From RH-AL1 sp965249685 (GTDB lineage Bacteria > Pseudomonadota > Alphaproteobacteria > Rhizobiales > Beijerinckiaceae): DNA of 64,000 bases. The notes below the pieces were generated by a model. That model saw nothing but the letters and a program-made list of their open reading frames with translations. It made no database searches and was not told where the DNA came from. The DNA lies in the NCBI GenBank assembly GCA_965249685.1, contig CBDFMN010000003.1:1-64000 (forward strand). Direction: 5' to 3'. Shown here piece by piece: positions 36,090 to 44,682 of this stretch. The translations under genes and the position numbers were made by a program. Every line of letters starts with the position of its first letter. The stretch's first letter is position 1.

Positions 36090-36965
36090 ATGAGCCTCGC
36101 CGATTCCGCCCGCTCCGCCGAGGTCAACGGCCTCTATGCCGCCCGCCGCCGTAGGAACGTGGCCTATATCACTCTGTGCTATGCGGCCTCCGCCTTCGGC
36201 CTCTTCTGGCTCGCGTGGATCCTCGGCGCGCTGATCCTCAAGGGCCTCCCGGGATTGGTACCCGACACCTTCCTGCAGATGACGCCGCCGCCGGGCTCGG
36301 CCGGCGGCCTGCTCAACGCGATCGTCGGCAGCCTGATGATGACCGTCGTCGCGGTCCTCGTCGGCACGCCGATCGGCATGCTCGCCGGCACCTACCTCGC
36401 CGAGTACGGCAACCGCTCGACGCTCGCCTTCGTCATCCGCTTCATCAACGACATCCTGCTCAGCGCGCCCTCTATCGTGATCGGCCTGTTCGTCTACGAG
36501 ATCGTGGTGGCGCCGATGGGCCACTTCTCCGCGCTTGCCGGCGCGCTGGCGCTGGCCATCATCGTCATCCCCGTCGTGGTCCGCACGACGGAGGACATGC
36601 TGCGCCTGGTGCCCACCCAATTGCGCGAAGCCTCCGCCGCGCTCGGCCTGCCCAAAAGCCTCGTCATCCAGAAGATCGCCTACAAAGCCGCGCGCGCGGG
36701 CCTCACCACCGGCGTCCTGCTCGCCGTGGCGCGGGTCAGCGGCGAGACGGCGCCGCTGCTCTTCACGGCCCTGAACAACCAGTTCTATGCCACCGACTTC
36801 AACGCGCCGATGGCAAGCCTGCCGGTGGTCATCTTCCAATTCGCGCTCTCGCCTTACGCCGAATGGCAGCAGTTGGCTTGGACCGGCGCCCTCATCATCA
36901 CCATGACCGTCCTGTTGCTATCGGTGGTGGCGCGCGTGATTGGATCGAAAGGGCAGAGATCATGA
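36090..36965 (+). CDS. pstA: Phosphate ABC transporter permease PstA
   Basis: 291 aa with about six hydrophobic helices. Typical PstA blocks are TPIGMLAGTYLAEYG, DILLSAPSIVIGLFVYE, the EAA-like loop LREASAALGLPKSLVIQKIAYKAA, and VARVSGETAPLLFTALNNQFY. It pairs with PstC in the inner membrane. Its stop codon overlaps the pstB start by 4 bp (ATGA), which indicates coupled translation. Confidence 0.96.
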   Translation: MSLADSARSAEVNGLYAARRRRNVAYITLCYAASAFGLFWLAWILGALILKGLPGLVPDTFLQMTPPPGSAGGLLNAIVGSLMMTVVAVLVGTPIGMLAGTYLAEYGNRSTLAFVIRFINDILLSAPSIVIGLFVYEIVVAPMGHFSALAGALALAIIVIPVVVRTTEDMLRLVPTQLREASAALGLPKSLVIQKIAYKAARAGLTTGVLLAVARVSGETAPLLFTALNNQFYATDFNAPMASLPVVIFQFALSPYAEWQQLAWTGALIITMTVLLLSVVARVIGSKGQRS

Positions 36966-37747
36966 CCTCCGGCACCGTCGTCGATGCGCCGACCTCCACC
37001 AAGATCGCGGTCAAAGACCTGCGGTTCTTCTACGGCGATAACCTCGCCCTCAAGACGGTCAACCTGTCGATCTACGCCAACACGGTCACGGCGCTGATCG
37101 GTCCTTCCGGCTGCGGCAAGTCCACCCTGCTGCGCGTGATGAACCGGATGTACGACCTCTATCCGCGACAGAGGGCGGAGGGCGAAGTGATCCTCGACGG
37201 TGAGAACATCCTCGCTCCGGGGCAGGACCTGAACCTGCTGCGCGCCCGCGTCGGCATGGTGTTCCAGAAGCCGACGCCGTTCCCGATGTCGATCTACGAG
37301 AACATCGCCTTTGGCATCAAGCTCTACAACAAGGTCTCGAAGTCCGAGCTCGACGGCCGCGTCGAAGCCGCCCTGCGCGGCGCCGCGTTGTGGACCGAGG
37401 TCAAGGACAAGCTCTTGGACAGCGGCCTCTCGCTGTCCGGCGGGCAGCAGCAGCGGCTCTGCATCGCGCGCACGGTGGCCATCCAGCCGGAAGTCATCCT
37501 CTTCGACGAGCCGTGTTCGGCGCTCGACCCGATCTCCACGGCCAGGGTCGAGGAACTGATCGACGAGCTCGCCGCGCGCTACACGATCTGTATCGTGACC
37601 CATAGCATGCAGCAGGCCGCACGCGTGTCGCGCTACACCGCCTTCATGTATCTCGGCGAACTCATCGAGTTCGGCCGCACGCAGACCATGTTCACCGCTC
37701 CCGAGAACCGTCAGACGCAGGACTATATCACCGGCCGGTTCGGATAG
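36962..37747 (+). CDS. pstB: Phosphate ABC transporter ATPase PstB
   Basis: 261 aa. Walker A GPSGCGKST is at residues 47-55, followed by LLRVMNRMYDL (PstB type), Q loop VFQKPTPFPMSIYENIAFG, signature LSGGQQQRLCIARTV and Walker B VILFDEPCSALDPIST. The H loop is VTHSMQQA. It drives phosphate import and relays transport state to PhoU and PhoR. The start is the ATG overlapping pstA. Confidence 0.97.
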   Translation: MTSGTVVDAPTSTKIAVKDLRFFYGDNLALKTVNLSIYANTVTALIGPSGCGKSTLLRVMNRMYDLYPRQRAEGEVILDGENILAPGQDLNLLRARVGMVFQKPTPFPMSIYENIAFGIKLYNKVSKSELDGRVEAALRGAALWTEVKDKLLDSGLSLSGGQQQRLCIARTVAIQPEVILFDEPCSALDPISTARVEELIDELAARYTICIVTHSMQQAARVSRYTAFMYLGELIEFGRTQTMFTAPENRQTQDYITGRFG

Positions 37748-37771
37748 GTTTGCCGCACAAGGATTGCCGCC

Positions 37772-38479
37772 ATGAGCGACCATATTGTTAGAGCCTACGA
37801 CAAGGAGCTCGACCTTCTCGGTCGCAAGATCGCGGAAATGGGCGGCATCGCCGAGAAGATGCTGTCGGACGCGATGGACGCGCTGATCGAACTCGACGCC
37901 GACCTCGCGCGCAGGACGGTCGCCGTCGACCCCCGCCTCGATCAGCTGCAGCGTGACGTCGAAGAGAACGCGATCATGACCATCGCCCGCCGCCAGCCGA
38001 TGGCCATCGACCTGCGCGACATCGTGGCGGCGATCCGCATCTCCGCCGACCTCGAGCGCGTCGGCGACCTGGCGAAGAACATCGCCAAGCGCGCGATCAT
38101 CGTGGCATCCGAAGCGCGGGTGCCGCGCGCCGTGATCGGCCTGAAGTCGATGCACGAGAGCGCGGCCCTCTCGCTGAAGGACGTGCTCGACGCCTATGCC
38201 CACCGCGACGCCGACCGCGCCCGGGCGGTGTGGACGCAGGACGCCGAACTCGACGCGCTGGAGGATAGTGTCTTCCGCGATCTTCTCACCTTCATGATGG
38301 AGGATCCGCGCAACATCTCGTTCTGCACGCACCTGCTGTTCTGCTCGAAGAACATCGAGCGGATCGGCGACCATTCCACCAACATCGCCGAGACCGTGGT
38401 GTATCTCGTCACCGGCGAGACGATGCCGATGGACCGTCCCAAGGGCCGCTCGTTCTCCGTCGACGCGAAGCCGAGCTGA
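37772..38479 (+). CDS. phoU: Phosphate signalling regulator PhoU
   Basis: 235 aa, all-helical, made of two three-helix repeats. Each carries the PhoU metal-binding-type motif: DLRDIVAAIRISADLERVGDLAKNIA in the first half and FCSKNIERIGDHSTNIAETV in the second, with E/DxxxD residues in register. It connects PstB to PhoR and prevents PhoB activation when phosphate is plentiful. It starts 24 bp after pstB and ends 10 bp before phoB. Confidence 0.96.
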   Translation: MSDHIVRAYDKELDLLGRKIAEMGGIAEKMLSDAMDALIELDADLARRTVAVDPRLDQLQRDVEENAIMTIARRQPMAIDLRDIVAAIRISADLERVGDLAKNIAKRAIIVASEARVPRAVIGLKSMHESAALSLKDVLDAYAHRDADRARAVWTQDAELDALEDSVFRDLLTFMMEDPRNISFCTHLLFCSKNIERIGDHSTNIAETVVYLVTGETMPMDRPKGRSFSVDAKPS

Positions 38480-38489
38480 GGACCGGGGA

Positions 38490-39239
38490 TTGACGGATCT
38501 CTCCAGCGACACGAAGCCGTCCGCGCGCGGCCTTGCGCCCGCCAGCGCGGCGCCCCGCATCCTCGTGGTGGAGGACGAGGAGACGCTCAGCCTGCTCCTC
38601 GCCTACAATCTCGAGTCCGAAGGCTTCGTCGTGGAATGCGTCGAGCGCGGGGACGAGGCGGACCTTCGCCTGATCGAGGCCCCGCCGGACCTCGTCATCT
38701 TGGACTGGATGCTGCCCGGCGTGTCGGGCCTGGAGATCTGCCGGCGGATGCGGGCGCGCCAGTCGACCCGTGCGTTGCCGGTCATCATGCTGACGGCGCG
38801 CGGCGAGGAGAGCGAGCGGGTGCGCGGCCTCTCGACCGGGGCGGACGACTATATCGTCAAGCCGTTCTCCGTCCCCGAACTGATCGCGCGGGTGCGTGCG
38901 CTGCTGCGCCGGGCGAGCCCCGACCGGGTGGCGACGCGTCTATCGGCCGGCGACCTCGAGCTTGACCGCGAAAACTGGCGCGTGCATCGCGGCAACCGTG
39001 TCGTCCACCTCGGCCCGACCGAGTTCCGCCTGCTGGAATATCTGATGGCGAAGCCGGGCCGCGTCTTCTCGCGCGCGCAGCTTCTCGACAGCGTCTGGGG
39101 CCTGTCGGCGGAAATCGACGAGCGGACCGTCGACGTCCATGTCGGGCGGCTGCGCAAAGCGCTCTCGGCGCATGGCGAGGCCGACCCCATCCGCACGGTG
39201 CGCGGCGCCGGCTATGCCTTTGATGAGACCTTCGGCTGA
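38490..39239 (+). CDS. phoB: Phosphate-regulon response regulator PhoB
   Basis: 249 aa from TTG 38490 (GAGGACCGGGG upstream). The receiver domain has acidic pocket VEDEE (about residue 28), phosphoacceptor Asp72 in LVILDWMLPG and Lys124 in VKPFSVPE. The C-terminal winged helix has FRLLEYLMAKPGRVFSRAQLLD and DVHVGRLRKAL, ending RTVRGAGYAF. An N-terminal extension of about 20 residues precedes the receiver. It converges on gcrA with only 10 bp between stops. Confidence 0.95.
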   Translation: MTDLSSDTKPSARGLAPASAAPRILVVEDEETLSLLLAYNLESEGFVVECVERGDEADLRLIEAPPDLVILDWMLPGVSGLEICRRMRARQSTRALPVIMLTARGEESERVRGLSTGADDYIVKPFSVPELIARVRALLRRASPDRVATRLSAGDLELDRENWRVHRGNRVVHLGPTEFRLLEYLMAKPGRVFSRAQLLDSVWGLSAEIDERTVDVHVGRLRKALSAHGEADPIRTVRGAGYAFDETFG

Positions 39240-39249
39240 GGGCCGCCGC

Positions 39250-39777
39250 TCAGGCGATCTTGCGTTCGCGGCGGCGGTCCTGCATCGGCTGGTAGGCCAT
39301 GCGGCTGTGGAAGACGCAATACGGCCCGTCTCCGGCCGACGCCTTGCCGCCGCAATAGCGAAACTCCGAACTCGTCGGGTCCCCCACCGGCCAGCGGCAC
39401 ATGGATTCGCGCAGGTCCATGATCGTCACGTGCTCGTTTAGCGGCACCACGTCGCCGGACGTACGCTTGGCCAGCGGCATCGCCATGCTCTGCATGGCCA
39501 GCGCGACGTTGCCGCGCATCGGCAAGGCGGCCGCACGCTGCGGCGGTACGATCGGGGTGCGCGCGGAAACCGGCAGGCCCAACTCCCGCGCGCGGGCCGG
39601 GGCCGCAGCCGCAGCCGCGACAGCCTTGACGCGGCCGGACAGGCCGAGCCGGTGGACCTTGCCAATGACCGCGTTGCGCGTGACGCCGTCCGCCAGTTCC
39701 GCCGCGATGCGGCTGGCGCTGAGGCCGTCGAGCCAAAGTTTGCGCAGGAGCTCTATGCGTTCATCGGTCCAGGACAT
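39250..39777 (-). CDS. gcrA: Cell-cycle regulator GcrA
   Basis: 175 aa. The N-terminus MSWTDERIELLRKLW with SASRIAAELADGVTRNAVIGKVHRLGL is the GcrA DNA-binding domain, and the C-terminus MDLRESMCRWPVGDPTSSEFRYCGGK with a final PYCVFHSRMAYQP is the sigma-factor-interacting zinc-like motif. GcrA activates promoters at CcrM-methylated GANTC sites in alphaproteobacteria. Five GANTC sites lie within 305 bp upstream of its start. The divergent neighbour is argD. Confidence 0.96.
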   Translation of the reverse strand: MSWTDERIELLRKLWLDGLSASRIAAELADGVTRNAVIGKVHRLGLSGRVKAVAAAAAAPARARELGLPVSARTPIVPPQRAAALPMRGNVALAMQSMAMPLAKRTSGDVVPLNEHVTIMDLRESMCRWPVGDPTSSEFRYCGGKASAGDGPYCVFHSRMAYQPMQDRRRERKIA

Positions 39778-39857
39778 CGCTTTCTCCTAAGCAATGATGG
39801 TCACGCGAGGCGGGCCGATCACGGTGGCTTCCGAGCGCCGCGGTCGCGGCACTCTTG

Positions 39858-40082
39858 GAATCCAACACGCGACGCTGCACCGGGAAACCGGCGTCGTTCA
39901 ACGCAATACGCTGTCTGAATGCCTGCCGCACGAGATGTCGTAGTCGACAAAGCCTAGGCTACACTAGCGGTTGAATCCCGCGCAAGAGTCGACACACTTC
40001 GTTAAATGTTTTCAACAAGTGCTTGCACGAAGGACACGGGCTTTGGGACATCTCTGAATCAGAGCACGAACAAACCGGAATC
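39858..40082. promoter_or_regulatory. Cluster of five GANTC (CcrM) sites between gcrA and argD
   Basis: GANTC occurs at 39858-39862, 39973-39977, 39986-39990, 40056-40060 and 40078-40082. That is one per 45 bp in a 225-bp stretch, far denser than expected by chance in GC-rich DNA (fewer than one per 250 bp). GcrA recognises methylated GANTC, so this may be autoregulation of gcrA or control of a promoter for argD. The whole 558-bp gap from 39778 to 40335 holds no convincing open frame. Confidence 0.6.
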
Positions 40083-40211
40083 GCCTTGCATCCTAGCTCG
40101 ATATGGTGTCGCAAAGCCTCGTGCTGGAAAGCCCTGGCGGTCCGATCGGACCGCTATTTTCGTGCAAAGCCCCTTATTTTCTGCGGCCGCCGAAGCACGC
40201 GGACATCGGAT

Positions 40212-40240
40212 TTGACCGGTCGGCGCTAAAACCTTACATT
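40212..40240 (+). promoter_or_regulatory. Predicted housekeeping promoter for argD
   Basis: TTGACC (40212-40217) and TACATT (40235-40240) are separated by 17 bp, close to the housekeeping consensus. Transcription would start near 40247, about 90 bp before the argD start codon, and just upstream of the leader hairpin at 40257-40279. This is read by eye and not tested. Confidence 0.45.
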
Positions 40241-40256
40241 GCCTGCTGGCCTACTG

Positions 40257-40279
40257 GTGCCGCCCCATCCGGGCGGCAC
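40257..40279 (+). other. Perfect 9-bp hairpin in the argD leader
   Basis: Arms gtgccgccc (40257-40265) and gggcggcac (40271-40279) pair perfectly with a 5-nt loop catcc, followed by TTTGC. It lies between the predicted promoter and the argD start, within the transcribed leader. It could act as an attenuator, RNA-stability element or protein-binding site. Confidence 0.55.
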
Positions 40280-40335
40280 TTTGCATTGGGGCTCCTTGCC
40301 AGGGCCTTCCATCTCTTTCTTTGCAGGAGTAGGGC

Positions 40336-41535
40336 GTGACCTCGTCTTTGCTTCCGACCTACGCACGCTACCCGCTGGCCTTCGCGAGCGGCGAGGGCGT
40401 ATGGCTGACGACGGTCGAGGGCGAGCGCTACCTCGACCTGGGCGGCGGCATCGCGGTCGCGTCGCTCGGCTATTCGCACCCTCATCTCGTCGAAGCGCTG
40501 GTCGATCAGGCGCGCCATCTCTGGCACACCTCGAACCTTTTCCAGATCCCTCAGGCGGAGCGACTGGCGGAACGGCTCGTGGCGGCCAGCTTCGCCGACT
40601 ACGTCTTCTTCAGCAATTCGGGTGCGGAGGCACTGGAGGGCGCCATCAAGACGGCGCGCAAGTACCACGCGGCCGTCGGCCATCCCGAGCGTTTCCATAT
40701 CATCACGTTCGACGGGGCGTTCCACGGCCGCACGCTCGCCACGATCGCCGCCGGCGGCAACGCGAAGTATATCGACGGCTTCGGACCCAAGGCGCCAGGC
40801 TTCGACAAGGTTCGTTTCGACGACCTCGATGCCGTCAGGGCGGCGATCGGGCCGCAGACGGCGGCGGTCCTCGTCGAGCCAATCCAGGGGGAGGGCGGTA
40901 TCCGCGTGCCGTCCGCGTCTTTCCTGCCGGGTCTGCGGGCCCTGTGCGACGAGCACGGGCTGCTGCTGATCGCCGACGAGGTCCAGTCCGGCGTCGGCCG
41001 CACGGGCAAGCTCTTCGCGTGCGAGTTGAGCGGGGTGGAGCCTGACATCATGGCCATCGCCAAGGGGATCGGCGGCGGCTTTCCGCTCGGCGCCTTCCTG
41101 ACGACGGCCGAGGCCGGCAAAGGCATGGTGCTCGGCACGCACGGCTCGACCTTCGGCGGCAACCCGCTGGCGACCGCCGTCGGCAACGCCGTGCTCGACG
41201 TGGTCCTCGCCCCAGGCTTTATCGACGAGGTCGGCGCCAAGGGACGTTTCATGAAGCAGCAGTTGCAGGTGTTGGCGGACCGCTATCCCGGCATCGTCGC
41301 CGACGTTCGCGGCGAGGGGCTGATGCTCGGCCTCAAGCTCCATGTCGCGCCGGCCGACTTCGCGGCCGTCGGGCGCCAGGAGCGCGTCCTTGTGATCCCG
41401 GCTGCCGACAACGTGGTGCGGCTGGTGCCCCCGCTCGTCATTTCCGAGGCGGAGATCACCGAAGCCTGCGCGCGTCTTGCCGCGGCTTGCGCGCATTTCG
41501 GCGCGGCCGAGGCGCAAAGGGGGGCGGCCGAATGA
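40336..41535 (+). CDS. argD: Acetylornithine aminotransferase ArgD
   Basis: PLP-dependent class III aminotransferase, 399 aa from GTG 40336 (AGGAGTAGGG upstream). It converts N-acetylglutamate semialdehyde to N-acetylornithine. Blocks seen are FFSNSGAEALEGAIKTARKYH (about residue 91), DGAFHGRTLATI, ADEVQSGVGRTGKLFA and the PLP lysine Lys243 in DIMAIAKGIGGGFPLG, then THGSTFGGNPLATAVG. It could also serve succinyldiaminopimelate. argF overlaps by 4 bp, so arginine genes are coupled. Confidence 0.95.
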   Translation: MTSSLLPTYARYPLAFASGEGVWLTTVEGERYLDLGGGIAVASLGYSHPHLVEALVDQARHLWHTSNLFQIPQAERLAERLVAASFADYVFFSNSGAEALEGAIKTARKYHAAVGHPERFHIITFDGAFHGRTLATIAAGGNAKYIDGFGPKAPGFDKVRFDDLDAVRAAIGPQTAAVLVEPIQGEGGIRVPSASFLPGLRALCDEHGLLLIADEVQSGVGRTGKLFACELSGVEPDIMAIAKGIGGGFPLGAFLTTAEAGKGMVLGTHGSTFGGNPLATAVGNAVLDVVLAPGFIDEVGAKGRFMKQQLQVLADRYPGIVADVRGEGLMLGLKLHVAPADFAAVGRQERVLVIPAADNVVRLVPPLVISEAEITEACARLAAACAHFGAAEAQRGAAE

Positions 41536-42488
41536 CCCGCACCGTCTTCGCCGAGGCGGACCGCCGGACGCGGCATTTCCTCGACCTTTCGGAGGTGGAC
41601 GCGGCCGACCTGCGGCACATCATCGATACCGCGGCCACCATCAAGGCAGCGTGGCGTCGCGGCACCCCCGCGCGCGAGAAGCCGCTGGCCGGCAAGGCGC
41701 TGGCGCTCGTCTTCGACAAGCCCTCGACGCGCACCCGCGTCTCCTTCGACATCGGCATGCGCCAACTCGGCGGCGAGGTTGTCGTGCTCACCGGGCAGGA
41801 GATGCAGCTCGGTCGCGGCGAGACGATCTCCGACACCGCACGCGTCCTCTCGCGGTTCGTCGATGCCATCGTCATCCGCATCCTCGACCACGACGCGATG
41901 CTGGAACTGGCGCGTCACGCGAGCGTGCCGGTGATCAACGGGCTGACGAAGCTCTCCCACCCCTGCCAGATCATGGCGGACGTCCTGACCTTCGAGGAGC
42001 ACAAGGGCCGGATCGAGGGCAGGACGGTGGCTTGGTGCGGCGACGCCAACAACGTGCTGACGAGCTGGATCCACGCGGCGCAGCGGTTCGGGTTCGCGAT
42101 CAGGGTGGCGACGCCCAAGGAACTGCCGCTCGCGCCCGACGTCGTCGCATGGGCGCGGGCCACCGGCACGGCGCTGACGACCACGGATGACCCCGTGGAG
42201 GCCGTCGCGGGGGCGGATTGCGTCGTCTCCGATTGCTGGTTGTCCATGGGCGACGAGGCCGAGACGTACCGCAACGCCCTGCTCAAACCCTATCAGGTGG
42301 ACACGAAACTGATGGCCGCCGCGGCGCCGGACGCGATCTTCATGCATTGCCTCCCCGCCCACCGCGGCGAGGAGGTCACCGACGCGGTCATCGACGGCCC
42401 GCAATCCGTCGTCTTCGACGAGGCCGAGAACCGCCTGCACGCGCAAAAAGGGATTCTGGCATGGTGCCTGGGAGCGTCAGACCGGTGA
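41532..42488 (+). CDS. argF: Ornithine carbamoyltransferase ArgF
   Basis: 318 aa. It makes citrulline from ornithine and carbamoyl phosphate. The carbamoyl-phosphate loop STRTR is at residues 65-69 (DKPSTRTRVSFD), followed by HPCQIMADV, the SMG loop near DCWLSMGDEAE and HCLPAHRGEE. This is the anabolic form by length and context. It overlaps argD by 4 bp at its start and hslO by 4 bp at its end. Confidence 0.96.
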   Translation: MTRTVFAEADRRTRHFLDLSEVDAADLRHIIDTAATIKAAWRRGTPAREKPLAGKALALVFDKPSTRTRVSFDIGMRQLGGEVVVLTGQEMQLGRGETISDTARVLSRFVDAIVIRILDHDAMLELARHASVPVINGLTKLSHPCQIMADVLTFEEHKGRIEGRTVAWCGDANNVLTSWIHAAQRFGFAIRVATPKELPLAPDVVAWARATGTALTTTDDPVEAVAGADCVVSDCWLSMGDEAETYRNALLKPYQVDTKLMAAAAPDAIFMHCLPAHRGEEVTDAVIDGPQSVVFDEAENRLHAQKGILAWCLGASDR

Positions 42489-43462
42489 CGGACAGCGCGA
42501 TCTCGAGCCGGCAGGTGTCCGACCAGGGTTGTGACGACAGCGTCCTCCCGTTTGCGGTGGAGGCGTTGGACGTCCGCGGCCGCGTGGTGCGGCTCGGGCC
42601 GGCGGTCGACCACATCCTCACCCGCCACGACTATCCCGCGCCTGTCGCCCGCGTTCTGGGTGAGGCGGCCGCCTTGACCGTGCTGCTCGGCGCTGCGCTC
42701 AAGATGGAGGGACGGTTCCAGCTGCAGACCAAGAGCGACGGCGCGGTCGCCATGCTCGTGGTCGACTTCGACGCCCCGGACCGCGTTCGCGCCTTCGCCC
42801 GCTACGATGCGGACCAGATCGCGACCGTTCCCGCCGGCGGGGATCTCCTCGGCAAGGGCTATCTCGCCTTCACCATCGACCAGGGCAACGAGATGTCCCG
42901 TTACCAGGGCGTCGTTGCGCTGGAAGGGCAGGGGCTGGAAGCGGCCGCGCATCAATATTTCCGCCAGTCCGAGCAGATCCCCACGCTGGTCCGTCTCGCG
43001 GTGGCGGAAATCGTGACGGGCGAGGGCGCGAGCTGGCGCGCCGGCGGCCTGACCGTGCAGTTCCTTCCCTCCTCTCCCGAACGCCAGCGCCGGCAGGCCG
43101 ACCTCGATCCGGGTGACGCGCCCAGCGGCTATGTCGCCGAGGCGCCCGCGCCCGATGACGCCTGGGTCGAGGCCAAGACGCTCGCCGAGACGATCGAGGA
43201 CCACGAACTCGTCGATCCCACCCTCTCGAGCGAGCGCCTGCTGTTCCGGTTGTTCCACGAGCGCGGGGTGAAAGTGTTTGCGCCGCAGCCGGTCCGCGAC
43301 GCCTGCCGCTGCTCGCACGAGCGGATCGAGACCATGCTGCGCAACTTCACGGTGCAGGAGCGCCGCGACATGATCGGCGACGACGGCAAGATCGGCGTCA
43401 CCTGCGAATTCTGCTCGACGCACCGCGAGTTCGACCCCGCGACCTTCGACGAGCCGGCCTGA
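42485..43462 (+). CDS. hslO: Redox-regulated chaperone Hsp33
   Basis: 325 aa from GTG 42485, which overlaps the argF stop (GTGA). The N-terminal domain reads VVRLGPAVDHILTRHDYPAPVARVLGEA and GRFQLQTKSDGAVAMLVVDF; the C-terminal redox switch has four zinc cysteines in CRCSHERIE (Cys274, Cys276) and CEFCSTHREF (Cys307, Cys310). It is activated by oxidative unfolding and protects proteins. An ATG eight codons upstream is an alternative start. Location after argF is usual in Rhizobiales. Confidence 0.95.
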   Translation: MTDSAISSRQVSDQGCDDSVLPFAVEALDVRGRVVRLGPAVDHILTRHDYPAPVARVLGEAAALTVLLGAALKMEGRFQLQTKSDGAVAMLVVDFDAPDRVRAFARYDADQIATVPAGGDLLGKGYLAFTIDQGNEMSRYQGVVALEGQGLEAAAHQYFRQSEQIPTLVRLAVAEIVTGEGASWRAGGLTVQFLPSSPERQRRQADLDPGDAPSGYVAEAPAPDDAWVEAKTLAETIEDHELVDPTLSSERLLFRLFHERGVKVFAPQPVRDACRCSHERIETMLRNFTVQERRDMIGDDGKIGVTCEFCSTHREFDPATFDEPA

Positions 43463-43466
43463 GGCG

Positions 43467-44669
43467 TCAGCTCAGCTCCGCCATCAATCGCCGCATGAAG
43501 GTGAGGCCCGCCTCGATCTGCGCCACCTCGATGAACTCGTCGGGTGCGTGCGCCTGGTCGATGGAGCCCGGGCCGCAGACGATCGTCGGGATGCCCGCGG
43601 TTTGGAACTGGCCGCCTTCCGTGGCGAAGGACACGGTGCCGGTCGCGTTGGAGCGCGTCAGCGTCTTCGCCAACGTTTCCGCTAGGGAACCGGGGTCGGC
43701 GGCAAGGCCCGGCACCTCCACGTGCGCCTGCGTCTCGATGCGGGCGTCCGGCGCGGTGCTGGTCAGTTTCGGCCGCACGACGCGGTCGGCATAGGCTTCC
43801 AGGTGGGCGAGCGCGCGTTTGCGCGATTGGCCGGGCAGGCCGCGGAATTCCCACGCGAAGGCGCAGCGTCGCGCCATGATGTTGCGGGCCGTGCCGCCGT
43901 GGATCTTGCCGACGTGGATCGTCGAACAGGCGGGGTCGAACAGCCCGGAAGGATCGCCCTCCTCGCGAAGCTGGGCCGCGAAGCGGTAGAGTTCGCTGAC
44001 GAGGTCGCAGGCCGCCTCGATGGCGCTGGCGCCCAGGTCCGGCTTGGAGGAATGCGCCTCCTTTCCATGGACGACGGTCTCGTAGGAGGAGATGCTCTTA
44101 TGCGCGTCGACGACGACCATCTCCGTCGGCTCGCCGACGATGGTGACGGCCGGGCGGGGGAGGTCCAGGCCGAACCGCGCGATCGCGTCGAGCGAGCCGA
44201 GGCAGCCGATCTCCTCGTCGTAACTCAGCAGGAGGTGCACGGGCGTCTTCAAGGCCGCCTTCTGGAATGCGGGCAGCATGGCGAGGCAGATCGCGTCGAA
44301 CGCCTTCATGTCGCAGGCGCCGCGCCCATAAAGTCGGCTGCCGTCGCGGCGCAGGCGGAACGGGTCACTCGTCCAGTCCTGCCCCTCGACCGGCACGACG
44401 TCGGTGTGCCCGGACAACAGGACGCCGCCGTCACCGCCAGGCCCGACGGTCGCGAAGAGGGCCGCCTTGTCGCCGCTCGCGTTCGGCACCCGCGTGAAGG
44501 CGATGCCGTGGTCGGCGAGGTAGCCCTCGACCGACTCGATGAGCGGAAGGTTGGTCTTGGAGCTTGTGGTGTCGAAGCCGACCAGACTTTCGAGCAGGTC
44601 GAGGCTGGCGGTGAAATCGTCGGACTGGTGCGTCATCGGGCGTGGTCCGCTATCGGGCTGATCGGTCAT
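43467..44669 (-). CDS. argE: Acetylornithine deacetylase ArgE
   Basis: M20-family metallopeptidase-like deacetylase, 400 aa from ATG 44669 (GAGGG upstream); a start at ATG 44636 would give 389 aa. Metal-ligand blocks: LLSGHTDVVPVEGQDW (His, Asp), GRGACDMKAF (Asp), LSYDEEIGCLGS (catalytic Glu and ligand) and GEPTEM, plus the dimerisation region GKEAHSSKPDLGASAI. It releases ornithine from N-acetylornithine. It converges on hslO with 4 bp between stops; apaG is upstream by 13 bp. Confidence 0.92.
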   Translation of the reverse strand: MTDQPDSGPRPMTHQSDDFTASLDLLESLVGFDTTSSKTNLPLIESVEGYLADHGIAFTRVPNASGDKAALFATVGPGGDGGVLLSGHTDVVPVEGQDWTSDPFRLRRDGSRLYGRGACDMKAFDAICLAMLPAFQKAALKTPVHLLLSYDEEIGCLGSLDAIARFGLDLPRPAVTIVGEPTEMVVVDAHKSISSYETVVHGKEAHSSKPDLGASAIEAACDLVSELYRFAAQLREEGDPSGLFDPACSTIHVGKIHGGTARNIMARRCAFAWEFRGLPGQSRKRALAHLEAYADRVVRPKLTSTAPDARIETQAHVEVPGLAADPGSLAETLAKTLTRSNATGTVSFATEGGQFQTAGIPTIVCGPGSIDQAHAPDEFIEVAQIEAGLTFMRRLMAELS

Positions 44670-44682
44670 GGCGCGCCCTCGG

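Noticed and set aside
34965..36839. 624-aa frame antisense to pstC and pstA
   Set aside because: Highly Asp/Glu/Arg/Gly-biased shadow of membrane-protein genes whose identity is clear on the plus strand.
40006..40339. Short overlapping frames ahead of argD
   Set aside because: Frames in all three phases without ribosome-binding sites; the region is better explained as promoter and leader with GANTC sites.
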